From contig NZ_PPSK01000008.1 of NCBI RefSeq assembly GCF_002903165.1, forward strand, positions 62,001 to 126,000: DNA of 64,000 nucleotides, read 5' to 3'. Shown here in pieces: positions 27,117 through 35,757 of the stretch (position 1 is the stretch's first letter; each line of letters begins with the position of its first letter). Under the pieces are notes generated by a model. That model saw nothing but the letters and a program-made list of their open reading frames with translations. It had not been told where the DNA came from and did no database searches. The translations under genes and the position numbers were made by a program. This stretch comes from Halopseudomonas oceani (GTDB lineage: Bacteria; Pseudomonadota; Gammaproteobacteria; Pseudomonadales; Pseudomonadaceae).

Positions 27117-29809
27117 AACAGACTGCGTCTACCTGTTGTTACTGTGGCGTCGGCTGCGGCGTGTTGATCGATCACGACGGTGAGAAGATCCATACCGTCA
27201 GCGGCGATCCCGCGCATCCGGCCAATCTCGGTCGCCTGTGTAGCAAGGGCTCTACCCTGCACCTGACCGGTGATCTAGCGGCCCGCGCCCACTATCCCGA
27301 ACTGCGCCTCGGCAAATCGCTGGCGCGCGCCCGAGTTGACTGGGACGGTGCTCTGAGCCACGCCGCCGAGGTGTTTGCCCGTACCATCGACGAACACGGC
27401 CCCGACAGCGTCGCTTTCTATATCTCCGGCCAATTGCTGACCGAGGATTACTACAGCTTCAACAAGCTCGCCCGCACCCTGATCGGCACCAACAACATCG
27501 ACAGCAACTCACGGCTGTGCATGTCCAGCGCCGTCGTGGGCTACAAGCGCAGCCTCGGCGCTGACGCGCCCCCCTGTTCTTACACCGACATCGAGCAAAG
27601 CCAGTGCCTGCTGATCGCCGGCAGCAATATGGCCTGGGCGCACCCGGTATTGTTCCGCCGCCTGGAAGCCGCCAAGGCCGAGCAACCAGACAAGCGTATT
27701 ATCGTCATCGACCCGCGCCGCACCGACACCTGCGAGATCGCCGATCTGCACCTGGCGCTGCGCCCCGGCACCGACGTTGCCCTGTTCCACGGTCTGCTGC
27801 ATCTGCTGATTGAGCAGCGGCAGATCGACCATGCCTTTATCGCCGCTCATACCGACGGCTTTGAAGCGCTGCAAAGCCTGGTCGAGCGCTATACCCCGGC
27901 ACTGGTTGCGGCCGAGTGCGGCATCAGCGAGGCGGATCTTCATCTGGCCGCCAGCTGGATCGGCGATACGCAGAGCTTTCTCTCGCTCTGGTGCATGGGC
28001 CTGAACCAGTCGAGTGCCGGCAGCGCCAAGAACAACGCGCTGATCAACCTGCACCTGGCGACCGGTCAAATCGGCAAGGTCGGCAGCGGCCCGTTCTCGC
28101 TGACTGGCCAGCCGAACGCAATGGGTGGACGGGAAACCGGCAGCCTCTCCAACCTGCTGCCGGGGCACCGCGACGCTGCCAACCCGGAACACCGGCGCGA
28201 GGTCGCCATCTACTGGGGCGTAGACAACCTGCCGGAGCAACCGGGGCTGAGCGCGGTAGATCTGTTTGAAGCCGTGCGCGCCGGGCGCATCAAGGCGCTC
28301 TGGGTCGCCTGCACCAACCCGGCTCAATCCATGCCCAATCAGCAGTTGATCCACGAGGCGCTGGCCACCTGCCCCTTTGTCATCGTGCAGGAAGCCTTCA
28401 CCACGACCGAAACCTGCAGCTACGCCGACCTGCTGCTGCCTGCTGCCAGCTGGGGCGAGAAGGAAGGCACGGTCACCAACTCCGAACGCCGCATCAGCCA
28501 TGTCCGCCCGGCCATCGGTGCGCCCGGCGAGGCGCGGGCTGACTGGTCCATCGTCTGCGACTTCGCCCGCCGCCTGGAACGCCGGCTGCTGCCGGGCCGC
28601 CCCAGCCAGTTTGCCTTTTACTCCCCGGCCGAACTGTTCGATGAGTACAAGGGCCTGACCCGTGGCCGCGATCTGGACTACAGCGGTTTGAGTCACGCCC
28701 TGATTGACCGCCTCGGCCCCCAGCAATGGCCCTTTAACGCCTCCACCGAGCAGGGCACCGAACGCCTTTACACCGACGGCCGCTTCGCCACTGCCAATGG
28801 CCGCGCCCAGTTCATTGCCGAACACCTTACCGAGTTGAAAGAAACAACTGACAGCGACTACCCGCTGCTGCTCAACACCGGCCGCCTGCGTGACCAGTGG
28901 CACGGCATGAGCCGCACCGGCACCGCCGCGCAGCTGTTCGGCCATGTCGAGTTGGCACAGCTCGCGATGCACCCGGATGACCTCGCCGCCCGTGACCTGC
29001 AGGACGGTCAGCTGATCCGCGTCAGCAGCCGCCGCGGCGAGCTGGTCCTGCCGGTACTGGCTGAGCCTGCCCAGCGGCCGGGGCAGGTGTTTTTGCCCAT
29101 GCATTGGGGCGACCGTTTTCTCAAAGGCCTCGGCTGCAACGTTCTGACCCAGAACGGCTACGACCCACTGTCCAAGCAGCCCGAACTGAAGCAGAGCGGC
29201 GTACAAGTCACCCCGGTACAACTGCCGTGGGAGTCATTTCTGCTGATTGAGGGAGACGTCCAGCGGCACTTTGCCGCGCTGCGCCGACTCGGTGAACGCT
29301 TCGACTATCTCGGTATGGGGCTGATCGGCCGCGAGCGCCCGGCGCTGGTGATGCGCACCGCCGCAGCCACGGCACCCAGCGCAGCACTGCTGGCCGAGAT
29401 CGACAGCCTGTGCAGCCTGGATGACGCCAGCACCATGCGCTACGACGACCCAGCCAGCGGCGTCTCCAAGCGCATCCGACTCAGTGAGGGGCGCATCACC
29501 GCCCTGCGCCTGAGCGGCGAAACCCTCGCCCGCGACTGGCTGCGCAGCCTGTGGCAAAGCGCCGATACCGACGCCAGCCTGCACCGCTGGTTCCTTGCCC
29601 CGGTCAGTGCACCACCCGGCGCCGACGTCGGCCGCCCGGACAAAACCGTCTGCAACTGCATGAACGTCAGTGAAAGCCGCATTTGCGCGGGCATCGAACG
29701 CGGTATGCAGCTGGATCAATTGAAACAGGAATTCGGTTGCGGCACCCAGTGCGGGTCCTGTGTACCGGAAATCAAACGCATGATCAGCAACGCGGCCGTC
29801 CCGGCCTGA
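27113..29809 (+). CDS. Assimilatory nitrate reductase, molybdopterin catalytic subunit with C-terminal 2Fe-2S domain
   Basis: Reduces nitrate to nitrite in the cytoplasm; 898 residues. N-terminal 4Fe-4S site Cys8-X2-Cys11-X3-Cys15 and Cys43 (LGRLCSKG), then molybdopterin-guanine-dinucleotide domains with GTNNIDSNSRLCMSSAV, SGSNMAWAHPV-type and IDPRRTDTCE blocks, and GQPNAMGGRE. The C-terminal ~45 residues are a BFD-like 2Fe-2S domain: CNCMNVSES ... CGTQCGSCVPEI. This matches the long NasA type that receives electrons from a flavoprotein subunit. ATG 27113 has AGGAG upstream and overlaps the preceding stop by 4 bases. Confidence 0.93.
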   Translation: MKQTASTCCYCGVGCGVLIDHDGEKIHTVSGDPAHPANLGRLCSKGSTLHLTGDLAARAHYPELRLGKSLARARVDWDGALSHAAEVFARTIDEHGPDSVAFYISGQLLTEDYYSFNKLARTLIGTNNIDSNSRLCMSSAVVGYKRSLGADAPPCSYTDIEQSQCLLIAGSNMAWAHPVLFRRLEAAKAEQPDKRIIVIDPRRTDTCEIADLHLALRPGTDVALFHGLLHLLIEQRQIDHAFIAAHTDGFEALQSLVERYTPALVAAECGISEADLHLAASWIGDTQSFLSLWCMGLNQSSAGSAKNNALINLHLATGQIGKVGSGPFSLTGQPNAMGGRETGSLSNLLPGHRDAANPEHRREVAIYWGVDNLPEQPGLSAVDLFEAVRAGRIKALWVACTNPAQSMPNQQLIHEALATCPFVIVQEAFTTTETCSYADLLLPAASWGEKEGTVTNSERRISHVRPAIGAPGEARADWSIVCDFARRLERRLLPGRPSQFAFYSPAELFDEYKGLTRGRDLDYSGLSHALIDRLGPQQWPFNASTEQGTERLYTDGRFATANGRAQFIAEHLTELKETTDSDYPLLLNTGRLRDQWHGMSRTGTAAQLFGHVELAQLAMHPDDLAARDLQDGQLIRVSSRRGELVLPVLAEPAQRPGQVFLPMHWGDRFLKGLGCNVLTQNGYDPLSKQPELKQSGVQVTPVQLPWESFLLIEGDVQRHFAALRRLGERFDYLGMGLIGRERPALVMRTAAATAPSAALLAEIDSLCSLDDASTMRYDDPASGVSKRIRLSEGRITALRLSGETLARDWLRSLWQSADTDASLHRWFLAPVSAPPGADVGRPDKTVCNCMNVSESRICAGIERGMQLDQLKQEFGCGTQCGSCVPEIKRMISNAAVPA

Positions 29810-29823
29810 AACAGGAGAACCCC

Positions 29824-30570
29824 ATGCACAACGAACCTACTGTCTGGCTGGTTGGTGCAGGTCCCGGCGACCCGGAACTGCTGACCCTGAAAGCCGCGCG
29901 GCTGCTCGCGCAAGCGGAAATCGTGATGGTCGACGATCTGGTCAACCCGGAGATTCTGCAGCACTGCCCGCAGGCACGGATCATCAGCGTCGGCAAACGC
30001 GGCGGCTGCCGCTCTACCCCGCAGGCGTTCATCAACCGTCTCATGCTGCGCTATGGCCGTCAGGGCAAGCGTCTGGTGCGCCTCAAGGGCGGCGACCCGT
30101 GCATCTTTGGACGTGCTGGAGAAGAAGCGCATTGGCTGCGCGAGCGTGGTGTTGAGGCAGGCATCGTCAACGGCATCACCGCAGGGCTGGCCGGTGCCAC
30201 CCAATGCGATATCCCGCTGACCCTGCGCGGCGTCAGCCGCGGCGTAACACTGGTCACCGCCCATACCCGAGACGACAGCGAGCTGAACTGGCACGGTCTG
30301 GCCCAGGGCGGCACCACGCTGGTGGTGTATATGGGCGTCGCTCGGTTGCAGCAGATTCAGCAGGGGCTGTTGACCGGCGGGATGGCACCGGGCACGCCGG
30401 TTGCCATGATCGAGAACGCCAGCTCCCCCGCGCAGCGTCAGCAGGCCTGCCGGCTCGACGCCCTGTGCAGCGCAGCCGCCGCCTTTAAGCTGAAAAGCCC
30501 GGCGGTACTGGTGATTGGCGAGGTAGTAAACGCAGCTGCAGCAGAGCTGCCGAGTCAGCGTGCAGGTTAA
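29824..30570 (+). CDS. cobA: Uroporphyrinogen-III C-methyltransferase
   Basis: Makes precorrin-2, the branch intermediate toward siroheme and cobalamin, using two S-adenosylmethionine. The 248-residue protein is the methylase alone (no CysG dehydrogenase/chelatase part). Seen: VGAGPGDPELLTLKAAR, LKGGDPCIFGRAGEEA, GITAGLAGATQCDIPLTLRG and TLVVYMGV. CAGGAGAA precedes ATG 29824, 14 bases after the nitrate reductase stop, so it is the third gene of the nas operon. It would support siroheme supply for a nitrite or sulfite reductase encoded elsewhere. Confidence 0.93.
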   Translation: MHNEPTVWLVGAGPGDPELLTLKAARLLAQAEIVMVDDLVNPEILQHCPQARIISVGKRGGCRSTPQAFINRLMLRYGRQGKRLVRLKGGDPCIFGRAGEEAHWLRERGVEAGIVNGITAGLAGATQCDIPLTLRGVSRGVTLVTAHTRDDSELNWHGLAQGGTTLVVYMGVARLQQIQQGLLTGGMAPGTPVAMIENASSPAQRQQACRLDALCSAAAAFKLKSPAVLVIGEVVNAAAAELPSQRAG

Positions 30571-30573
30571 GCC

Positions 30574-30975
30574 TCAGGCCTTGGCGGGCTTGAGTGCGTC
30601 GAGCATGCGGCCCATCGCCGCGTGAATCGCGTTAACCGCTTTGAGCGGACGCACCATGACCTTGAAGTCGACGATTTTTCCTTCGTCATTCCACTGGATC
30701 ATGTCGATGCCGTTAATGGTGATGCCATCAATAACGGTCTGGAACTCCAGCACCGCGTTGTTGCCATCAACCAGCTCACGCAGATACTTGAAGTGCCCCG
30801 GCTCGTTCAGCGTCTTGAATGCCGCCGAGAGATACAGCGTAGTAATCGGCTTGCCGACCTGCGGGGTATGCACCACCGGCGAATGAAACACCACCTCGTC
30901 AGCCAGCAAATCCGCCAGCCCGCTCGGGTCCTGCGCCTTGACAACCTTGTGCCACCGCTCGATTACACTGCTCAT
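30574..30975 (-). CDS. SnoaL/NTF2-like protein
   Basis: A 133-residue cytoplasmic protein of the SnoaL-like NTF2 fold: helix IERWHKVVKAQD, LADEVVFHSPVV, and the strand pair NNAVLEFQTVIDG and IDMIQWNDEGKIVDFKVMVRPL. Members are polyketide cyclases, isomerases or ligand carriers; no specific activity can be assigned. It converges on cobA with a 3-base gap and follows the ABC transporter gene region without shared transcription. Confidence 0.75.
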   Translation of the reverse strand: MSSVIERWHKVVKAQDPSGLADLLADEVVFHSPVVHTPQVGKPITTLYLSAAFKTLNEPGHFKYLRELVDGNNAVLEFQTVIDGITINGIDMIQWNDEGKIVDFKVMVRPLKAVNAIHAAMGRMLDALKPAKA

Positions 30976-31056
30976 TGCTGCTCCTTGTTGTTATCCGCGT
31001 AAACCCCATTGTTCGCCGGTTTGGCGCGCGGCGGCAAGGGAGATTCAGCCGATGAA

Positions 31057-32853
31057 TCAGTCGTCTGTCGCCTCAATTCGCTCCCGCTGCTGATCCGCCC
31101 ACAGCCGCGCATACGCACCCTGCTGTGCCAGCAACTGCGCATGCGTGCCCTGCTCTACCACCCTGCCCTGATCAATCACCGCAATGTTGTCGGCGTGGAT
31201 GATGGTCGAGAGGCGGTGGGCGATAGCAAGCGTAGTACGGCGTTCGGCGACCCGATTGAGGGCGTCGAGGATGCGACGTTCGGCGTGGGTGTCGAGCGAT
31301 GCGGTGGCCTCGTCAAGAATGAGGATCGGTGGGTTCTTCAGCAACACACGGGCGATAGCGATGCGCTGTTTTTCGCCGCCGGAGAGCTTCAGGCCGCGCT
31401 CACCAACCGGGGTATCCAGTTTCTGCGGCAGGCTGCGGACGAAAGTATCCAGCTGTGCCAGTTCCAGTACCCGCCAGATATCTTCTTCACTCGCACCGGG
31501 GGCACCGTAGGCGACGTTGTAGCCAATGCTGGCGTTGAACAGCACGGTGTCCTGCGGCACCACGCCAATGGCGCGGCGCAGGCTGTCTTGGGTGACGCTG
31601 CGAATATCCTGGCCGTCGATGCTGATGCTGCCGCTGTCTACGTCGTAGAAACGGAACAGCAGCCGCGCCAGCGTTGATTTGCCCGCACCGCTCGCGCCGA
31701 CAATCGCGAGGGTCCGCCCAGCGGGAATCTCCAAGCTGATGCCCTGTAACACTTCTCGCCCCTGATCGTAGCGAAAATGTATGTCGTGAAAGCGAACCGA
31801 CGCACCCTGCAGTTGCAGCGTCTCGGCATTATCAGCGTCAACCACTTTCAGCGGCGCGCGTAGCAGTGTGAACAGGCGCTCGATATTGGTCAGTGCTTCG
31901 CGGATTTCGCGGTAGACGAAGCCAAGAAAGTTGAGCGGGACAAACAGCTGAATCATATAGGCGTTGATCATCACCAGCTCACCGACGGTCATGCTGCCGG
32001 CACTTACCTCACGCGCCGCCAGCACCATCATCAGGGTCACGGCCCCGGCGATGATCAACGCCTGCCCCGAGTTGAGCGCCACCAGCGACAGCCGATTTTT
32101 CATCCGCGCCGCTTCCCAGTCCTGCAGGTTGCGGTCGTACTCGCTGGCCTCAAACGCCTCGTTGCAGAAGTACTTGACCGTCTCGAAATTCAGCAAGCTA
32201 TCGATGGCGCGGGTGTTGGAGCGGTTATCCATCTGGTTGCTTTCACGCACGAAGCGGTTGCGCCACTCCGTGCACCAGATGGAAAAACTACCGTACAGCA
32301 GCACCGCGACCAGCACGGCCGCTGCGTAAACCGCACTGAAGTTGGCGAGCAAAATCACGCTAATCAGCCCGATCTCGATCAGGGTCGGCAGAATGTTGAA
32401 CACCATGAAACGCAGCAAAAAACTGATGCCGGAAGTACCACGTTCGATGTCCCGAGCCAGACCGCCGGTGCGCCGCGACAGATGAAAGCCAAGGTCGAGC
32501 CGATGCAGGTGCTCAAATACCTGCAGCGAGATTCGCCGCATCGCCCGCTCGGCGACCCGGGCAAAGACCGCATCGCGCAGTTCACCGAAAAAAACTGAGG
32601 AGAAACGCAGCACACCGTAGAACAGCAATAACGCCGCTGGCACCAGCACCAGCGCGTCTGCGGCGCTTTCAAAGTGATCGACGATCAACTTGAGCAACCA
32701 GGGCACCGCTACGCCGGCCAGCTTGGCAACCAGCATGCAGAGCATGGCTAGTGCGACTCGTCCGCGGTATTCACGCAGATACGGCAACAGATCGAAAATG
32801 ATACGCCAGTTGACCGGACCACCGGCGTACTGGCTGTCGGAGCGTGGGCGCAC
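31057..32853 (-). CDS. Atm1/HMT1-like ABC exporter (fused permease and ATPase)
   Basis: A 598-residue half-transporter: six membrane helices (about 25-300), then an ATPase domain with Walker A GASGAGKST, signature LSGGEKQR, Walker B LILDEATASLD and switch AIAHRLST. The membrane part has the Atm1/ABCB7-type segments NFETVKYFCNE and AYMIQLFVPLNFLG. Such proteins export glutathione conjugates or heavy-metal adducts and protect against metals. The longer frame begins with TTG 32907 inside a terminator hairpin, so GTG 32853 (GAGAG upstream, VRPRSDSQ) is proposed; this start is uncertain. Confidence 0.88.
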   Translation of the reverse strand: MRPRSDSQYAGGPVNWRIIFDLLPYLREYRGRVALAMLCMLVAKLAGVAVPWLLKLIVDHFESAADALVLVPAALLLFYGVLRFSSVFFGELRDAVFARVAERAMRRISLQVFEHLHRLDLGFHLSRRTGGLARDIERGTSGISFLLRFMVFNILPTLIEIGLISVILLANFSAVYAAAVLVAVLLYGSFSIWCTEWRNRFVRESNQMDNRSNTRAIDSLLNFETVKYFCNEAFEASEYDRNLQDWEAARMKNRLSLVALNSGQALIIAGAVTLMMVLAAREVSAGSMTVGELVMINAYMIQLFVPLNFLGFVYREIREALTNIERLFTLLRAPLKVVDADNAETLQLQGASVRFHDIHFRYDQGREVLQGISLEIPAGRTLAIVGASGAGKSTLARLLFRFYDVDSGSISIDGQDIRSVTQDSLRRAIGVVPQDTVLFNASIGYNVAYGAPGASEEDIWRVLELAQLDTFVRSLPQKLDTPVGERGLKLSGGEKQRIAIARVLLKNPPILILDEATASLDTHAERRILDALNRVAERRTTLAIAHRLSTIIHADNIAVIDQGRVVEQGTHAQLLAQQGAYARLWADQQRERIEATDD

Positions 32854-32884
32854 GGCAACTCTCGGCAGAAAAAGGAATGGCTGA

Positions 32885-32922
32885 AAACACAAAGGGCCTG
32901 AACGCAACCGCGTTCAGGCCCT
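32885..32922 (-). terminator. Intrinsic terminator after the permease gene
   Basis: A 13-base stem at 32893-32905/32910-32922 (AGGGCCTGAACGC and complement, loop AACC). On the minus strand a T-rich stretch follows. It lies 36 bases after the permease stop and separates it from the ABC exporter. Confidence 0.85.
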
Positions 32923-32957
32923 CGAAGTGTACCGCATGTACGGCGGCTGAGCTGCGC

Positions 32958-34307
32958 TCAGTCCTCGTGTGGAATCGGGTCCGGGTTACGGTCCCAGCCG
33001 ACCAGCAGCAGCGTGGTTGCGATACCGATCAACAGGCCGATCCACGGTTCGAAAAAGGCCAACGCCGCACCGATGAGCACGACTGCACCGCGGGACGTGT
33101 TGTTCTTCGGAATCGCCATGGCGATATAGGCACAGGCAAAGCCAGTCAGCACGAGGGTCAACGACAGCGCGATCCCCAGCAGCGGCTTGAGGCCAGTCAG
33201 CAACGGCAACAGAAAGAACAGAATCGGCAGCCCCATTAGATAATAGGAGGCCAAGCCGCTGTGCAGGCTGTCCATCGCTTCCTTGCCCTGCTTCCAGCGC
33301 TGCATGATGATCACGTGCACGCCCGTCCAGAGTGCGCCCTGGGTTGGGAAAAACGGCGCACTGATGCCCATCAGCGCGTTGCGAATCGCCAGCGAGATGT
33401 GTGAGCGCGTGGGGTTGATATCAATATGCTCGTCCTGACGACTTTGCAGCCCCTCACGAATCACTTCGTTACCGGTAACCAGGTCACCAAACAGAATCAC
33501 GTAAGTGATAAGCGCCAAAGGCATGCCTTGAATGAACATATCCATACTCGGCCAGCCAATAGCAAAGGGCGAGACCTTGGCCCAGGCGTCGCCAAGCGGG
33601 GGAATCAGAATGCCCCACTGAATATCGTAGGTCACCTCGCCAACCATCGGCCCGATGATGCCGGCCAGCACAAAGCCTGGCAGCAGGCCTAGCGCGCCGA
33701 GCAGAGCGAAGAAGCGATATTTCTCTTTCAACTTGGCCATCGGCAGGCTGAAGGCAAAGATCAGGCAGACCGCGCAGGCGATGGTCGTTGCCACTGGCTG
33801 CTGTAGCAGGAAACGGTCTGCGTCGTCGACCAGCACGCGCTTTAGCGCGGCAATGGCAGCGCCAAGAATGATCCCGGCTTTCAGTGTGTCTGGCAGCCAA
33901 AGCATGAACCGTTTGCCCAGACCGGTCACCCCCAACAGGAATAGCAACAGCGCAAAGTCCAGAGACAGCGCTGTCATTGCCTGAAAGCGCTCATCCGGGG
34001 TCTCGTAGCCTCCGAGCACAAAAGCCAGCACCAGCGGCAACGCCGGTGTAATCCAGCCCGGCGCATAGGGCTCGCCAAAAACGATGATGGACGAGGTAAT
34101 CAGAATCGAGTGAATCAGGGAGACAGCGACGGCCTCTTCGAAGCTCAGACCGAAGAAGCCGGTCATCAGCGGCACCAGTGAAAGGCCGGTTGCAGCGGCA
34201 ATCAGCAGACCTTGAAAGAACTCGGGCCAGCACAGCTTGGAGTGATAAAACGGCAAGCGAAAGGTAAACGGCCCCCAGCGCCAACCAGGTTGTTCAGGTT
34301 GCGACAT
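32958..34307 (-). CDS. Polytopic inner-membrane transporter of unassigned family
   Basis: A 449-residue membrane protein with about 11-12 hydrophobic segments, starting MSQPEQPGWRWGPFTFR. Features such as FFGLSFEEAVAVSLIHS, ITPALPLVLAFVLGGYE, LKAGIILGAAIAALKRV and a C-terminal pair of helices ending LLLVGWDRNPDP are visible. The layout recalls nucleobase/ascorbate (NCS2) or SulP carriers but I see no diagnostic motif. GGAG precedes ATG 34307; a start at 34349 is less likely. It has its own terminator and no functional neighbour, so substrate is unknown. Confidence 0.6.
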   Translation of the reverse strand: MSQPEQPGWRWGPFTFRLPFYHSKLCWPEFFQGLLIAAATGLSLVPLMTGFFGLSFEEAVAVSLIHSILITSSIIVFGEPYAPGWITPALPLVLAFVLGGYETPDERFQAMTALSLDFALLLFLLGVTGLGKRFMLWLPDTLKAGIILGAAIAALKRVLVDDADRFLLQQPVATTIACAVCLIFAFSLPMAKLKEKYRFFALLGALGLLPGFVLAGIIGPMVGEVTYDIQWGILIPPLGDAWAKVSPFAIGWPSMDMFIQGMPLALITYVILFGDLVTGNEVIREGLQSRQDEHIDINPTRSHISLAIRNALMGISAPFFPTQGALWTGVHVIIMQRWKQGKEAMDSLHSGLASYYLMGLPILFFLLPLLTGLKPLLGIALSLTLVLTGFACAYIAMAIPKNNTSRGAVVLIGAALAFFEPWIGLLIGIATTLLLVGWDRNPDPIPHED

Positions 34308-34490
34308 ACCCATCTCCATATTGTTGATTGTTCTTTTTATTACGCCCACCCGACGGGTGACCTGTCTGCATTATGCCAGCCAGAGCGGCTGCGGGGTGAC
34401 TAAGGAGTCACCATCACTGTTGTCGATGACGCGAAAGTGCCGCTGCTTATTTGATGATCGTTCATTGCGGCGTTGGCGAGCGCCCACCGC

Positions 34491-35270
34491 TCAATCCATG
34501 ATCTCGGTAAAGAACTGACGCATTGCCATGAACGAACGCTTGGCTACCACCGGGTTGTACTCAGCCTTGCCCGGCATCGCCGCGTAGGGATCGGTAAACG
34601 AATGCACCGCTCCACCGTAGCTGATCAATTGCCAGTCAACATTGCCCGCACGCATCTCTGCGGTGAAATCTGCTACCTGATCGTCCGGCACGAACGGGTC
34701 ATCTGCGCCATGCAACACCAGAACCGGCATGCGGATGGCCTTGGCATCGTTCGGATCGGGCGTATCCAGGTTGCCGTGGAAAGACACCACACCGCGAATA
34801 TCCGTACCCGAGCGTGCAAGTTCAAGCACCGTTCCGCCGCCAAAACAGAAGCCGATGGCCACAAGATTATCCGCATCCAGCGGAACTGCCCCCTGCTGCG
34901 CGCGCAACACATCCAGTGCGGCGTTGACCCGCGCTCGCATCATCGGACGATCGCTACGCACGGTTGTCGCCGCTGCGGCGGCCTCGTCTGCATTGGCTGG
35001 CCGAATGTCACGACCATACATGTCGGCAACAAAAACCACATAGTCGGAACCGGCGACTTCCACGGCCTTCTCTGCGGCGGCGTCGGTCACACCCATCCAG
35101 TTCGGCACCATCAGAACCCCAGGGCGGGGCGTGGTCACGGCATCATCAAACACCAGCAGCCCTTCATAGGGCTGGCCGTCGATTTCGTAGGCCACTGTCT
35201 GCACCGTCATATCCGCCTGCACCATACCGGCCAGACCGCTCAACACCAGCGTTGTCAGCGTTCGTTTCAT
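34491..35270 (-). CDS. Exported dienelactone hydrolase-family protein
   Basis: A 259-residue alpha/beta hydrolase with a signal peptide (MKRTLTTLVLSGLAGMVQA). The dienelactone hydrolase triad is visible: Cys in AIGFCFGGGTVLE, Asp in LVLHGADDPFVPDDQV, and His in YGGAVHSFTDP. The export signal suggests action on an external or periplasmic substrate, unlike the cytoplasmic catabolic enzyme; such paralogues are common and mostly uncharacterised. AGGAGG lies just before the ATG. Flanked on its 5' side by a repeat-bearing non-coding stretch. Confidence 0.85.
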   Translation of the reverse strand: MKRTLTTLVLSGLAGMVQADMTVQTVAYEIDGQPYEGLLVFDDAVTTPRPGVLMVPNWMGVTDAAAEKAVEVAGSDYVVFVADMYGRDIRPANADEAAAAATTVRSDRPMMRARVNAALDVLRAQQGAVPLDADNLVAIGFCFGGGTVLELARSGTDIRGVVSFHGNLDTPDPNDAKAIRMPVLVLHGADDPFVPDDQVADFTAEMRAGNVDWQLISYGGAVHSFTDPYAAMPGKAEYNPVVAKRSFMAMRQFFTEIMD

Positions 35271-35423
35271 TCATGCCTCCTGCGTCATTGGTATAACAAG
35301 GTAGCTCAGCATACTCCGCACGCAGACACAGAAAAGGTTCTTTGCGGATTATCAAGGTAAATTCGATAAGGGAGTTTCCAACGCAATAAACCGCATGCAC
35401 AGAGGATCGAGTGTGCACTGGGG

Positions 35424-35626
35424 TTCGTCCCGTTTACGCGGGCGAGTAGCACAGATTTATCGGGAAAAGGAGGCGCAGCATGTCTGAGGAGCGAAGCGAC
35501 GAGTTCTGCGCCTCCCCGATAAATCGAGCAACGCAGCGAACCCGAAGGGCCGCGTAGCCGGGTGCCCGGGGGGATCGCCAAGGGGGGCTGGGCAAGCAGC
35601 CCCCCTTGGCTCGCCGTGAAGGCGAA
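35424..35626. repeat. Composite dispersed repeat, copy 1
   Basis: About 200 bp in the gene-free stretch 35271-35757. From left: an end resembling TTCG..CC..TTTACG..GCGAGT; an imperfect inverted repeat 35455-35524 (ATTTATCGGG..GGAGGCGCAG against CTGCGCCTCC..GATAAAT); module A 35526-35566 (begins GAGCAACGCAGCGAACCCG); and module B with a perfect 14-bp hairpin 35577-35610 (loop GGCAAG) and the end CTCGCCGTGAAGGCGAA. The sequence recurs at 61909-62067 with module A inverted. Frames across it produce spurious peptides. Nothing else recognisable lies in 35271-35757 apart from the pntB terminator. Confidence 0.8.
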
Positions 35627-35704
35627 AGGCTGACTTAGCAACAGCGCATGGATAAGACAGAGAACCGAAGGAAGCGGTTATCCCCACAATCCGTGAACAA
35701 ACAC

Positions 35705-35736
35705 AAAAAAGCCCCTGTTCATGAGAACAGGGGCTT
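35705..35736 (-). terminator. Intrinsic terminator after pntB
   Basis: Twelve-base stem AAGCCCCTGTTC/GAACAGGGGCTT, loop ATGA; on the minus strand six T follow. It ends the pntAa-pntAb-pntB operon 22 bases past the stop. Confidence 0.93.
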
Positions 35737-35757
35737 TGCTTGCCGCAGAGGGGCCGA

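Noticed and set aside
27509-29221. 570-codon open frame antisense to the nitrate reductase gene
   Set aside because: Mirror frame of a well-supported molybdoenzyme; Gln/Ala/Gly-rich composition typical of shadow frames, no start signal.
35306-35687. Two overlapping frames of 76-111 codons across repeat copy 1
   Set aside because: They translate the dispersed repeat (Pro/Arg-rich peptide) and have no independent support.
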